Shown piece by piece: positions 37,701 to 46,506 of a stretch of DNA of 64,000 nucleotides. The notes beneath the pieces were generated by a model. The model searched no databases, had not been told where the DNA came from, and saw nothing but the letters and a program-made list of their open reading frames with translations. Position numbers and translations under genes: made by a program. How positions within the stretch are numbered: the stretch's first letter is position 1; the number at the start of each line of letters is the position of its first letter. The DNA lies in NCBI GenBank assembly GCA_003609755.1, contig AP017991.1, forward strand, positions 682,001-746,000. The letters run 5' to 3'. Origin of the DNA: Planktothrix agardhii NIES-204 (GTDB lineage: Bacteria > Cyanobacteriota > Cyanobacteriia > Cyanobacteriales > Microcoleaceae).

Positions 37701-40432
37701 GCACTGCCTCCGTAGAGTTGATCCTGACCCGCACCGCCTAAAAGTTCACCGGGAATGGTTAGGGAGGATTGTAATTCAATGACATCATCCTTCTGACCCC
37801 CATTGGCGACAATTTTGCTAATGTTTTTGTAGGTTTGGGTTGAACCAAAGGCGGAAACAAAGACTTGGTTACTGTTGCCTCCGACAACGAACTGTTCTGC
37901 GCCATCAACCACATTGATGATTTTACGCGCAGGCGCATTTGGCCCCATATTTAACCGCAACACGCCGTTGTTATTTGTGGCTAAGGTGAGTTTGGGTGGT
38001 TGGGTGGCACTCTTGCTATTTTGGTTAAAGTCGAGGAGGGTAAGACGGGGACTGTTAAACCGTTTGGTATAGGATAGGTCTGGCCCAATGGGGCCTAAAT
38101 CAACCCCAAGTTTAATATAGGCACTGAGTCCTGCGGTTAATTGACCGGATGTATTAAACATCGTTATGGGGTCTTGAATTAGGGTGGAAAATTCGTCATA
38201 GCGCAGTTTGCCATCGTTGTTGGGATCTTTAGGATTAAACCGAATTAAACCTTCAATGCCACCCCCTGCAGCCCCAGAAGCCAGACCCACATCTATTTTA
38301 CCAAGAATATTGAGTGCGGCATTTAAGTTGACTGAGGTTGCGGCTGGATCAACAAAAAAGCCGTTAAAAACGTCGGAGGAATTTCCACTGGTATCAAAGT
38401 CTTTTAAACCTTGGGTATCATAACCAAATTTCAACCCCATTCCGGCTCCTACTGTTGCTTCTATTTTACCAAATAAGGGGGGAATAATTGGGAAAGATTG
38501 ACCATAGGTGAAATTGAAGTTAAATTGAGGGGTTTGATAGGTAAAAAGATCGGCGTTTTTCCCCAGAAGTACGTTAAAAACTTGGCTAGGTTGTTTAAGA
38601 ATGGGAAATTCTAGCCCGGCTCCGGGAATACTATTAACTTTAGTAATAAAGGTTTTGGCTTGGCTATCTGCTGCTAGTTGAGTATTTAAAGATGGAGCCG
38701 TAGCAGTAATATTGGGGTTGATATTACTCAGGTCAAAGGTTGGTGTTCTGACATCGACAGTTCCTAAGTCAAAACTCCCCATGTTAATTTTAAGGCTGCT
38801 ACTATTGGGAATACTATTGATTAATTGGGGAAGTTCAGCTAAAGATGCAATAAAGTTTTTGTCTGCTTGATCAATAACGCCTTGAGCTTCAGCAATATCT
38901 AATAAATTAAACTTAGCAAGTTTGAGATCAATATCTTGGGTTAAAACGTTAAGAATAGGTTCTAAGGGTTGAGTAACAGTCTTAACATTATTGAGGACAG
39001 GATTCGCAAAGTCATTAAAGAAACTTCCTAAGTCTAGTTGCACATTATTAAAGGCAACGGTTGGCAGATTACCAAAGCTTTGAGGTTGATTGGGATCGGC
39101 GATCGCATTATTAAATGCCCAGTTTAAGTTAAAATCTGAAGTTAAACTGGGTAAAACAGCAGAACTGCCAAAACTGGTTGCGAGTTTAAACTTAACATCA
39201 GCATTTCCCGTCAATTTTGCGCCTAATAAATTTGCTGGCGTAATGGAGGTTAGTTCGCTGGGTGTTAGTTTCCCATCTGCATCGGGTTTTAAGTCAATAT
39301 TAAAGTCGCCATTAAATTGAGTTCCATTATCCGTAGCACTCACTTGTAAAAATTCAAGTTTGCCTGTTGCAGCTAAGTTAGGTGTTGTCGCAACTAAATT
39401 CAACTTCAGTTCATCGGCAGTTGAAGTATCAACATAAAACCCATTCGCATTGACTCCAAATTTTAAAGTTAAGTCATAATTGAGATCCGTTTTGGCATTG
39501 CCATTGAGACTTAAATCAATACCGGGTAATCCTACACCTTCTGCCAGCAAGCTTTCTAAAGATTTTTGTTGTGCAATTTTAACTGTAAATTTAATATCAT
39601 TAGGGTTGGTTGCGTCCAGTAGAATCGGGGCAGGTATAACACCCTGAAGGGCAGAATTTAAAGCAGTTAGAATTTTATTAGCATCTAATGTTCCTGCAAG
39701 TTGAAGTTGATTTTGAATATCATCGCGTAAATCATCAATAAAACGGACAGCATTATCTGTTGAGTCTTTCAGTTTGTTACCCAACAAAGGTAGATTATTT
39801 CCAAAAACTTGGCTATTGAGTGCTAATTGAAGTTTGGCTAAAAACTGATCGATATCTGTGATAAAGTTACTGTAGTTAGCAGATTGTTCAATTTCAATCG
39901 CTTTTCCATCTAAATTTAGGATTGCTGTGTCATCTTCTGTTTTGAGTGCTTGTAATTGAGTAAGACTGAGAGAATTTCCTGAAACTAAATTTGAAAAAAG
40001 TTCTCCTTCATCCCCAGGAGAATCTTTGAGATTGATTTTACTGTCAATAAAATGTCCAATTTCTTCTGTGAGTACACGAGAGATGGCATCAATATTATCA
40101 GTATTGAGTCTGATAAAATCCTCTGATAAATAGATGGTATTATTGGCACTGGCATAAGCTCCTTTTGCTCCCCAAAGTTGGGTTGATGATAGAATTTCTA
40201 TCGAAGGTAATCTGCTAAAATCTCCCGCTTGCCATTCTTGCTGTAATGTCGATGCGTCGGATACTAAAACGTCAGAACCAAAAGCTAGTTCTACTGCACT
40301 ATTAAAATGAGTTGGGTCATTAGCCAAAAGTTGTAGTTGATTTTTTGTTCTTTTGAGTGCTTTTTTACAACTCGATAAAGCATTTATATCAAAGTTTTTA
40401 TAACCTGTTGCATCAGAGACTAAACTATTCAT
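34757..40432 (-). CDS. Giant RTX (calcium-binding repeat) protein
   Basis: An 1891-aa protein, probably secreted by type I export since no N-terminal signal is visible. Residues about 60-155 form an N-terminal module common in cyanobacterial RTX proteins, with TEEIGHFID near residue 141. Residues about 200-870 are an unfamiliar region with beta-strand texture. From about 930 there are hemolysin-type nonapeptides (GGxGxDxLxG), and from about 1030 to 1750 comes a block of 205-residue repeats. The C-terminus after the final RTX repeats (GGTGKDILNGGAGNDRLIG) is a conserved-looking ending (DYALIVGFTASEDFLQLTG). It may be an adhesin, S-layer or exoprotein. GGAGGAG precedes the ATG. No T1SS genes lie nearby. 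Confidence 0.88.
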   Translation of the reverse strand: MNSLVSDATGYKNFDINALSSCKKALKRTKNQLQLLANDPTHFNSAVELAFGSDVLVSDASTLQQEWQAGDFSRLPSIEILSSTQLWGAKGAYASANNTIYLSEDFIRLNTDNIDAISRVLTEEIGHFIDSKINLKDSPGDEGELFSNLVSGNSLSLTQLQALKTEDDTAILNLDGKAIEIEQSANYSNFITDIDQFLAKLQLALNSQVFGNNLPLLGNKLKDSTDNAVRFIDDLRDDIQNQLQLAGTLDANKILTALNSALQGVIPAPILLDATNPNDIKFTVKIAQQKSLESLLAEGVGLPGIDLSLNGNAKTDLNYDLTLKFGVNANGFYVDTSTADELKLNLVATTPNLAATGKLEFLQVSATDNGTQFNGDFNIDLKPDADGKLTPSELTSITPANLLGAKLTGNADVKFKLATSFGSSAVLPSLTSDFNLNWAFNNAIADPNQPQSFGNLPTVAFNNVQLDLGSFFNDFANPVLNNVKTVTQPLEPILNVLTQDIDLKLAKFNLLDIAEAQGVIDQADKNFIASLAELPQLINSIPNSSSLKINMGSFDLGTVDVRTPTFDLSNINPNITATAPSLNTQLAADSQAKTFITKVNSIPGAGLEFPILKQPSQVFNVLLGKNADLFTYQTPQFNFNFTYGQSFPIIPPLFGKIEATVGAGMGLKFGYDTQGLKDFDTSGNSSDVFNGFFVDPAATSVNLNAALNILGKIDVGLASGAAGGGIEGLIRFNPKDPNNDGKLRYDEFSTLIQDPITMFNTSGQLTAGLSAYIKLGVDLGPIGPDLSYTKRFNSPRLTLLDFNQNSKSATQPPKLTLATNNNGVLRLNMGPNAPARKIINVVDGAEQFVVGGNSNQVFVSAFGSTQTYKNISKIVANGGQKDDVIELQSSLTIPGELLGGAGQDQLYGGSAKDTLSGGADWDILVGGGGADQLFGEAGEDWLIGGPGADTLNGGDGFDLASYLTASKGVLINLTTGQRTGEASGDIYESIEQIEGSSYADTLFGSADHDVFSGAEGNDSISGQGGDDLLEPGLGYDTVNGSSGTDTLVVDYSERESPVYMYGLNYKTFDPSAGKGILEGYYNGDQVKFSGIEQFNITASQGDDQLLGLNQNDTLNGSKGNDNIEGNGGNDSLVGGDGNDTLVHGSGIDTVDGGAGTDILQDANFSSLNTKQVFNDTSTHAEIVLPNGSRFKGIELFDNLSTGNGNDQIIYSTNPDLPQASRSNLINTGSGSDLINSGLGYDTVNGSSGTDTLVVDYSERESPVYMYGLNYKTFDPSAGKGILEGYYNGDQVKFSGIEQFNITASQGDDQLLGLNQNDTLNGSKGNDNIEGNGGNDSLVGGDGNDTLVHGSGIDTVDGGAGTDILQDANFSSLNTKQVFNDTSTHAEIVLPNGSRFKGIELFDNLSTGNGNDQIIYSTNPDLPQASRSNLINTGSGSDLINSGLGYDTVNGSSGTDTLVVDYSERESPVYMYGLNYKTFDPSAGKGILEGYYNGDQVKFSGIEQFNITASQGDDQLLGLNQNDTLNGSKGNDNIEGNGGNDSLVGGDGNDTLVHGSGIDTVDGGAGTDILQDANFSSLNTKQVFNDTSTHAEIVLPNGSRFKGIELFDNLSTGNGNDQIIYSTNPDLPQASRSNLINTGSGSDLINSGLGYDTVNGSSGTDTLVVDYSERESPVYMYGLNYKTFDPSAGKGILEGYYNGDQVKFSGIEQFNITASQGDDQLLGLNQNDTLNGSKGNDNIEGNGGNDSLVGGDGGDTLIGGTGKDILNGGAGNDRLIGIKPDAAIPGQSEVDTLIGGIGRDRFILGVPNQFYYNDNNNAVLGTTDYALIVGFTASEDFLQLTGSTTNYVLKSAPTGLPSGLGIYRKTTNQNELIAVLQGVSSLSLNSSSIIFV
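35181..37339 (-). repeat. 3.5 tandem copies of a 615-bp unit inside the RTX gene
   Basis: The 615-base (205-codon) unit is repeated with only a handful of base changes over 2.16 kb, for example at about 35208, 35241 and 37264. Its exactness at third codon positions shows recent duplication or gene conversion rather than selection on protein. Each unit holds an RTX block plus a non-RTX segment (YSERESPVYMYGLNYKTFDP). Confidence 0.96.
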
Positions 40433-41001
40433 GATTTTACTCCTCCCGGAAGGGGGACTCCTGAAACTATATTAAAACCTTAAGAAACAACAATGCACTG
40501 CACATTCTGCTCAAAAATAGAAGGTGCTAAATTTAACGAAGTTTGGGAGACAGTCAAAATCAGGGTTAACCTCAACAACCAAATTAGAAAGGTAAGAGCG
40601 GAATCTTTTCTCTGATACTTAAATATCAGTATTTTCAGGAAAAATTTGCAAGTTGGAAGGAGGTTTAGATTAGCCACAATTTTGATAACTTAAATTTAAC
40701 ATATAAACTTGATGAATACTATTTAAACAGTTAAATTTTTGTAAATTAAATTTAATAATTTTTGTAAACTTATGAAAAAAATAAAAAATTTGTAAATATG
40801 GAAGAAGCCACATATCCCATCAGAATTTGTGTTTTTTTCGCAATGTCTGCCTAATCCCAGCAACATTCCGGTGACCCTATAGCTATGCTTCATAAAATTT
40901 CTGTTGCAGATCACCCTAGAATAAATTGAAACCCGACACCCCCATTCTTCCCATCTTTTGATAGTCTAAATAGAAATAGAGTCTTGGGAACACATACAAG
41001 A
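40433..41001. other. Region between the RTX gene and guaB3
   Basis: 569 bases. Apart from the RTX ribosome-binding site (about 40440-40447), I see no gene I can support. It is very AT-rich from 40680 to 40800, which may hold promoters of the two divergent genes. A TTG-start extension of guaB3 (40984) is not favoured. Confidence 0.5.
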
Positions 41002-42165
41002 GTGGATATTGTAATTGGTCGGGGCAAGGTTGCCCGCAGAGCTTATGGCATTGATGAAATTGCGTTAGTCCCTGGACAACGTACCCTTGACCCGGGTTTA
41101 GCAGATACAACATGGACAATTGGTGGCATTCAACGAGAAATTCCGATTATTGCCAGTGCCATGGATGGGGTAGTTGATGTGCGGATGGCTGTGGAATTAT
41201 CGAAATTGGGAGCATTGGGGGTATTAAACCTAGAAGGGATTCACACCCGCTATCAAGACCCAGAACCGATTTTAGACCGCATCACTTCAGTTGGGAAAGA
41301 AGGGTTTGTCACCCTAATGCAAGAATTATATGCAGAACCGATTAAACCGGAATTGATTATCCAAAGGATTCAGGAAATCAAGGCAGGAGGAGGAATTGCG
41401 GCGGTGAGTGCGACCCCTGTGGGAGCGAGTAAATATGGTTTGGTGGTGGCTGAGGCCGGGGCTGATTTATTTTTCGTCCAAGCCACGGTGGTATCAACCA
41501 CATTCCTATCTCCAGAGTCAGTTATTCCTCTGGATTTAGTTAAGTTTTGTCAAGAAATGCCGATTCCGGTGATTTTGGGCAACTGCGTTACCTATGATGT
41601 CACCCTAGATTTACTTAAAGCGGGAGCGGCGGGAATTTTAGTAGGGATTGGCCCAGGTGCAGCCTGTACTTCCAGAGGGGTTTTAGGGGTGGGAGTTCCC
41701 CAAGCAACGGCCGTGGCTGACTGTGCCGCCGCCCGGAATGATTATTACCGAGAAACCGGACGTTATGTGGAAATTATTGCTGATGGTGGCCTAATTACCG
41801 GAGGAGATATCTGTAAATGTATCGCCTGTGGTGCTGATGGGGTGATGATTGGTTCCCCCTTTGCCCGGGCTAAAGAAGCACCCGGACGCGGCTATCATTG
41901 GGGTATGGCGACCCCTAGCCCGGTGTTACCTCGTGGAACTCGGATTCGGGTGGGGACAACGGGAACTTTAGAACAAATTTTGCGTGGCCCGGCTCAACTT
42001 GATGACGGGACTCATAATTTATTGGGGGCGTTAAAAACCAGTATGGGAACCCTGGGAGCGCAGACCATTCAAGAGATGCAGCAGGTGGAAGTGGTGATTG
42101 CGCCTTCACTGTTGACCGAAGGAAAAGTCTATCAAAAAGCCCAACAGTTGGGAATGGGCAAATAA
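41002..42165 (+). CDS. guaB3: GuaB3-family IMP dehydrogenase
   Basis: A 387-aa protein when started at the GTG at 41002 (MDIVIGRGKVARRAYGIDE), which matches the conserved start of this family. A TTG at 40984 would add six residues. It has the TIM-barrel core of IMP dehydrogenase and the catalytic-Cys loop GIGPGAACTSRGV (about 215-227), but lacks the CBS pair of the larger GuaB. NAD/IMP-binding GGLITGGDI and GVMIGSPFA are visible. GuaB3 has been reported as an active IMPDH in cyanobacteria and is distinct from GuaB. It precedes yfr1 and trxA, a synteny known in cyanobacteria. Confidence 0.9.
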   Translation: MDIVIGRGKVARRAYGIDEIALVPGQRTLDPGLADTTWTIGGIQREIPIIASAMDGVVDVRMAVELSKLGALGVLNLEGIHTRYQDPEPILDRITSVGKEGFVTLMQELYAEPIKPELIIQRIQEIKAGGGIAAVSATPVGASKYGLVVAEAGADLFFVQATVVSTTFLSPESVIPLDLVKFCQEMPIPVILGNCVTYDVTLDLLKAGAAGILVGIGPGAACTSRGVLGVGVPQATAVADCAAARNDYYRETGRYVEIIADGGLITGGDICKCIACGADGVMIGSPFARAKEAPGRGYHWGMATPSPVLPRGTRIRVGTTGTLEQILRGPAQLDDGTHNLLGALKTSMGTLGAQTIQEMQQVEVVIAPSLLTEGKVYQKAQQLGMGK

Positions 42166-42270
42166 ATTAATCGGGGTTGGGTTTCAGAATTATTGACAAA
42201 ACTTGTTAAATCGTTGTAAAACTTACAACCCAACCTAGAATTATATGAAATAAAATGGCACAATAGAAGA

Positions 42271-42341
42271 AGCGGAGACGTATGTTTCCGTTCACTCCTC
42301 ACACCACACTCCGCCTGGACTTTTGTTCGGGCGGTTTCTTG
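42271..42341 (+). ncRNA. yfr1: Cyanobacterial small RNA Yfr1
   Basis: The conserved unpaired motif ACTCCTCACACC (42294-42305) lies between two stems. The 5' stem is CGGAGAC/GTTTCCG (42273-42290) and the 3' stem CCGCCTG/CGGGCGG (42311-42334) is followed by TTTCTT, acting as a terminator. This is the architecture of Yfr1, a trans-acting sRNA of about 55-65 nt that pairs with porin-type mRNAs. Its place between guaB and trxA is the conserved location. Exact ends are not certain; the promoter is probably near 42245-42264. Confidence 0.93.
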
Positions 42342-42753
42342 ATCCTAGCAATTAAAGTCAATTGCACCGGCTGTCAATCTCCACTCTCAACAATCGTAAA
42401 AGAGAAGATCCTTTTACGGTAAGATTGGATAGGGTTATGCTAAATAACGCCCGAGTTAGCAACCTGGCCTAAAAAGACGGGGTATAGACCTCCAATTTTT
42501 CAGGGTGAGGGAGACAAAAAGCCAGCAAAAATCAGAGAGAAATTAGCTGCTCTGTGCCTTTGTCTACTTTTAGACGGTCAGTAGACGGAAGGATTAAAAT
42601 GCTTGTGGACGTGATTGCCGGGAGCTAGTTAAATTTAACCTTAACTCAATGCCAATCTCGTCTGTCATACAAGAATCCATCACGAAATACTAAAGTATTT
42701 CCAATGGGACTGTCGAATTTGATAGGGTCTTTTATATATAAGGATTTCTAGGG
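42342..42753 (+). promoter_or_regulatory. Long trxA upstream region with hairpins and a perfect palindrome
   Basis: 412 bases without a gene I can support. A stem CGTAAAAG/CTTTTACG occupies 42395-42418 with an 8-base loop. An 18-base perfect palindrome GAAATACTAAAGTATTTC lies at 42684-42701, about 55 bases before the trxA ATG, and could be an operator. TATATATAAGG precedes a weak ribosome-binding site. The GC-balanced part (42420-42620) is richer in structure than ordinary spacers here but matches no RNA family I can name. Confidence 0.45.
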
Positions 42754-43077
42754 ATGTCCAACGCCTTACCAGTTACTGATGCTAGTTTTAAAGCCGATGT
42801 GCTTGAGAGTCCAATCCCGGTATTAGTGGATTTTTGGGCTCCTTGGTGTGGGCCTTGTCGTATGGTTGCACCAGTTGTAGAGGAAATTGCAGAGCAATAT
42901 ATTGGACAACTCAAAGTAGTCAAGCTGAATACAGATGAAAATCCTAATACTGCTAGTCAGTATGGAATTCGCAGTATTCCAACTCTGATGATTTTCAAAG
43001 ATGGTCAAAAGGTGGATATGGTTGTAGGTGCTATTCCTAAAACGACTTTAGCAACTACTTTGGAGAAGTATATTTAA
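42754..43077 (+). CDS. trxA: Thioredoxin
   Basis: A 107-aa cytoplasmic thiol-disulfide reductant with the active site [10 protein letters not shown] (C32, C35). Also present are the conserved buried Asp (LVDFW) and cis-Pro (RSIPTL). It is a typical m-type thioredoxin length. It is downstream of guaB3 and yfr1 as in other cyanobacteria. A long leader precedes it, so post-transcriptional control is possible. Confidence 0.96.
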   Translation: MSNALPVTDASFKADVLESPIPVLVDFWAPWCGPCRMVAPVVEEIAEQYIGQLKVVKLNTDENPNTASQYGIRSIPTLMIFKDGQKVDMVVGAIPKTTLATTLEKYI

Positions 43078-43294
43078 TTCTCCTAAAAGTAACCAATAGA
43101 ACACTTGAATCATTGTTGCAGGGGTTGATGACTTAACTTAAAAACAGACTTAAAAAAAGAGTGAGTTTGAGTTAGTTGATCAAAGTGGTTTTCGATTCCC
43201 AGGAAAGTGATACTTGAACCTCAAGCTGATTATTCACGGGTATTGCGTCTTGGAACCTTGGCTCTAAGGCGCTTTGTTTTAGGTGATAAATTTT

Positions 43295-44362
43295 ATGAAC
43301 TCCTCAGATATTAGTTTAGCGGTAGATTCTCTACAAGCAGATATTATCCAGTTGGTGGATAAATTGCCGAATTTAAAGCATAAAAAATGGATTTCGCGAT
43401 CGCTTTCTAGTCTAGTTCGGATGGCTGGAGAGGAATTTGAAACCCTGGACTGGAAAATTATTTCGGCTTCTTTATTGGACTTAGAGCGGGGTTTTCAAAT
43501 TTTTTATCCCTATCGCCATGTTCGCAAAATTTGTATTTTTGGTTCGGCTCGAATTTCTGCTGATACGCAAGAATATCGGATGGCGGCAGATTTTGCCAAA
43601 TATGTCACCCAACAAGGTTTTATGGTATTAACCGGGGGTGGAGGTGGGATTATGCAGGCGGGAAATGAAGGGGCGGGTCTGGATTTATCGTTTGGGTTAA
43701 ATATTCAACTTCCCTTTGAACAATCTTCTAATCCTTATATTCACGGGAATAAAAAAGCGATTATGTTCAAGTATTTTTTCACACGCAAGTTATTTTTTCT
43801 GCGTGAAAGTGATGCTTTGGCTCTGTTTCCAGGGGGTTTTGGGACTTTAGATGAAACCTTTGAATGTTTAACCTTAATTCAAACGGGGAAATTCGGCCCC
43901 GCCCCGTTAATTTTGGTGGATCGTCCAGGGGGAGATTATTGGTATGATCTCAACCAATTTATTCATAAACAAATGCTAAATCGGGGGTTGATTTCACCAG
44001 ATGATCCCAGTTTTTATACAATTACGGATGATTTGTCTGTTGCTTGTGAAGCGATCGCCAGTTTCTATCAAGTCTATCATTCTAGTCGTCATGTTAAAGA
44101 TAAGTTTGTCATGCGGTTAAAATCGGAATTATCTGAGCAACAAGTGGAACAACTAAATACGGAGTTTCACGATATGTTATCTAAAGGTAAGATTGAAAAA
44201 ACTCAAGCCTTACCGGAAGAAGTTGGCGACGACACAGAGGAATTACCCCGTTTAACCTTCCATTTTAATCAACGTCGAGTTGGGCGATTGTATCAAATGA
44301 TTTATACAATTAATCAAATGGGTGCTACTTCCCCAGAAGCGGCTCATCCAGAGCAGAAATAG
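43295..44362 (+). CDS. LOG-family (lysine decarboxylase-like) protein
   Basis: The ATG at 43295 gives 355 aa and has an AGGTGA ribosome-binding site at a good distance. The GTG at 43283 would lie inside that site. The central Rossmann region has FGSARISAD (about 84), TGGGGGIMQAGNEGA (about 113-127) and PGGFGTLDETFE (about 180-191), the PGGxGTxxE hallmark of LOG proteins, which include cytokinin-activating phosphoribohydrolases and nucleotide hydrolases. An N-terminal helical extension of about 75 residues and a C-terminal tail of about 90 residues make it longer than the minimal enzyme. Substrate unknown. Confidence 0.85.
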   Translation: MNSSDISLAVDSLQADIIQLVDKLPNLKHKKWISRSLSSLVRMAGEEFETLDWKIISASLLDLERGFQIFYPYRHVRKICIFGSARISADTQEYRMAADFAKYVTQQGFMVLTGGGGGIMQAGNEGAGLDLSFGLNIQLPFEQSSNPYIHGNKKAIMFKYFFTRKLFFLRESDALALFPGGFGTLDETFECLTLIQTGKFGPAPLILVDRPGGDYWYDLNQFIHKQMLNRGLISPDDPSFYTITDDLSVACEAIASFYQVYHSSRHVKDKFVMRLKSELSEQQVEQLNTEFHDMLSKGKIEKTQALPEEVGDDTEELPRLTFHFNQRRVGRLYQMIYTINQMGATSPEAAHPEQK

Positions 44363-44446
44363 CAGGTAATGGGTAATGGGTGATGGGTTTTGGGGAAGAT
44401 ATAGAATCTTTAATAAACGAGCTAAAATTGGAAATAGGACTACTTT

Positions 44447-44899
44447 ATGAATAATTTGTTTGAATTTGAACAGGATTTTGTTGAATCTTTGCATTGTATT
44501 CCGATGATTGTGCGGTATAAACTTGATAGTTGTGGGGTGAAGTTAAAACTAGAACATTGGAATAAATTTAGTCAGGAGGCTCGTCAACAGTTAGTCCAAA
44601 ATTCGATTAATACACCGGAAGAAATTACAGGTTATCGGAGTTTACTGTATGAATTAGCTGAACAATATACTAATATTCCCCTCAAGGATTTACCGATTGA
44701 GGATCACCCCCTTTGGTTAGAAATAACAAAATTACCGGATGCAGTACAGCAAAAGTTAGAAGAAATTGGTGTTAATATTACCTTAAAACAATGGGAAGAT
44801 TTAAGCCATTTACAACGATTTGCCTTAATAAAATTAAGCCGTCCTAGCCATGAAAACAAAAACTTTTTACCTGCTTTAAGAGAATTTAAACTTTTATAA
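44447..44899 (+). CDS. narM: Nitrate reductase-associated protein NarM
   Basis: A 150-aa soluble protein with two homologous halves. Each has a FEQ/IP-type start and then KLxxxGVxLxLxxWxxxSxxxR: VRYKLDSCGVKLKLEHWNKFSQEAR and VQQKLEEIGVNITLKQWEDLSHLQR. This is the pattern of the family needed for nitrate reductase activity in Synechococcus (NarM), whose biochemical role is unclear. narB is not in this window. It lies 84 bases after the LOG gene, perhaps with its own promoter. Confidence 0.85.
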   Translation: MNNLFEFEQDFVESLHCIPMIVRYKLDSCGVKLKLEHWNKFSQEARQQLVQNSINTPEEITGYRSLLYELAEQYTNIPLKDLPIEDHPLWLEITKLPDAVQQKLEEIGVNITLKQWEDLSHLQRFALIKLSRPSHENKNFLPALREFKLL

Positions 44900-44925
44900 A
44901 AAAACCTATAGAGTTTTTTTTAAAA
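44898..44925 (+). terminator. Possible terminator after narM
   Basis: AAAAAAC and GTTTTTT arms with a CTATAGA loop, followed by more T residues. It overlaps the end of the narM stop codon region. The stem is almost entirely A-T, so confidence is low. Confidence 0.4.
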
Positions 44926-45016
44926 TACTAAGTTACCTTTTGAACCATATCGGTTAAACTAGGATTAGTTTTGCGATTTCTAAACCCATTTCATTAAACT
45001 TCATGGCCGTTTTTTT

Positions 45017-46195
45017 ATGGCACATAGTATAAAATCCACAATGCCCCCCCTCGATTCTGTCATTGATGAAGATGAAGAAGAATCGAATTTAGATTATTTC
45101 TATGATGATCCGGGAACTCCCCCAGGAACATTAGATGTGGAAGCGGATGATCCCCCTCCAGAAATGGTGTTAATTGATTATAGCGACGAAATGGCAACTC
45201 GTTTAATCTTAAAAACACCGGAGGAATGTGCACCCTATTTAGATACCCATTCTGTTTCTTGGTTAGATATTTTAGGATTAGGAAATCAGGACACTTGGGA
45301 TCGGATGGCGAAGGTGTTTAATTTACATCCCATTGCCTTAGAAGATGTGGTGAATGTTCCCCAACGTCCTAAAGTAGTAGAATATGATGGTCAACTGGTA
45401 ATTGTGGCTTGGATGATCATGATCAAACCAGGAGAAGATCCCCTACATAAAGAACAGGTTAGTATTATTTTAGGCAAAAATTATTTACTAACGGTACAGG
45501 AAGAAGCGGAATATGATTGTTTACAACCTGTTCGCGATCGCATTCGTTATAATCAAGGAATTATTCGTAAACAAGGGGCTGATTATTTAGCCTATGCGAT
45601 TTTAGATGCAATTATTGATGGTTTTTTCCCCGTATTAGAAGAATATGGCGATCTTTTAGAAGACTTAGAAGACAAGGTTGTATTTAATCCTGTACCTAAA
45701 GATCTGGCTAAAATTTATAGTATTCGTCGGGATTTATTTACCCTGCGACGAGCAATTTGGGCGCAACGGGAAGCGATTAATGTGTTAATTAGGGATGGAA
45801 GCGATTTAATTAGTCCAGAAGTTCGGATTTATTTGCGAGACTGTTATGATCATACCATTTTAGTTCGGGATATGGTAGAAACCTATCGAGAATTATCCTC
45901 GGATTTAATGGGAATTTATATGTCTACGATGAGCAATAAAATGAATGAAATCATGAAATTGCTCACCGTTATTTCGACTATTTTTATTCCCCTAACCTTT
46001 GTGGCTGGAGTCTACGGCATGAATTTTAACCCCGAAAATTCTCCTTGGAATATGCCCGAACTCAATTGGTATTGGGGTTATCCTGTCTGTTTGGGAATGA
46101 TGTTTTTCATCGCTTTAGGGTTATTTTTCTTCTTCTGGAAACGCGGTTGGTTTAATAATCTTTCCGATCCTCAAGATCAAGATAAAATAACGTAG
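45017..46195 (+). CDS. corA: CorA-family magnesium/cobalt transporter
   Basis: A 392-aa protein. A long acidic N-terminal domain (residues 1-60, DEDEEESNLDYFYDDPGT) precedes the alpha/beta funnel, the long stalk helix (about 240-310) and two C-terminal transmembrane helices. The first helix ends with the signature YGMNF (about 333-337), the ion-selectivity motif. It mediates divalent cation uptake, mainly Mg2+. A second palindromic repeat block follows it. Confidence 0.93.
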   Translation: MAHSIKSTMPPLDSVIDEDEEESNLDYFYDDPGTPPGTLDVEADDPPPEMVLIDYSDEMATRLILKTPEECAPYLDTHSVSWLDILGLGNQDTWDRMAKVFNLHPIALEDVVNVPQRPKVVEYDGQLVIVAWMIMIKPGEDPLHKEQVSIILGKNYLLTVQEEAEYDCLQPVRDRIRYNQGIIRKQGADYLAYAILDAIIDGFFPVLEEYGDLLEDLEDKVVFNPVPKDLAKIYSIRRDLFTLRRAIWAQREAINVLIRDGSDLISPEVRIYLRDCYDHTILVRDMVETYRELSSDLMGIYMSTMSNKMNEIMKLLTVISTIFIPLTFVAGVYGMNFNPENSPWNMPELNWYWGYPVCLGMMFFIALGLFFFFWKRGWFNNLSDPQDQDKIT

Positions 46196-46237
46196 TAAGC
46201 CCTAAAGGGCTTACAGGCGTTCACGCCTGACTACGAA
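46196..46237. repeat. Palindromic repeat after corA
   Basis: GTAAGCCCTAAAGGGCTTAC is a near-perfect palindrome overlapping the corA stop region and is followed by AGGCGTTCACGCCT, a second small palindrome. This is a known type of cyanobacterial dispersed repeat and may also serve as a transcription end. Confidence 0.75.
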
Positions 46238-46303
46238 TTGCGATAAAATCAAACTCATGACAATCTAGGATAGTCACAATTATGCTAGTAGGTCGAACTG
46301 AAT

Positions 46304-46362
46304 GTAGGGGCGGGTTCGCCAGAATATTTGTGAATAATAATAAATCTAAATAAACCCGCCCC
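46304..46362. repeat. GGGGCGGGTT...AACCCGCCCC inverted repeat element
   Basis: 59 bases with 10-base inverted ends (GGGGCGGGTT and AACCCGCCCC) and an AT-rich middle (TTGTGAATAATAATAAATC). This matches a miniature repeat found widely in filamentous cyanobacteria. It has no open frame. Confidence 0.8.
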
Positions 46363-46506
46363 ACCCCGCAACAGCGAAGCGCACGCACCGCCTATAAATG
46401 TAGGTTGTTTAATCATGAATTTGCAAAGTGTAACCGCCTGGGTTAAAATCTCCCTCGATATCGAATTAACTTGTTTACTGGTTGTCTAAAGCCATCCTTG
46501 CCATTC

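Noticed and set aside
40433-40983. Short minus-strand frames before the RTX gene
   Set aside because: AT-rich, low-complexity translations with no ribosome-binding site or family resemblance.
40984-41001. TTG-initiated extension of guaB3
   Set aside because: The GTG at 41002 reproduces the conserved family start; the extra six residues are not expected.
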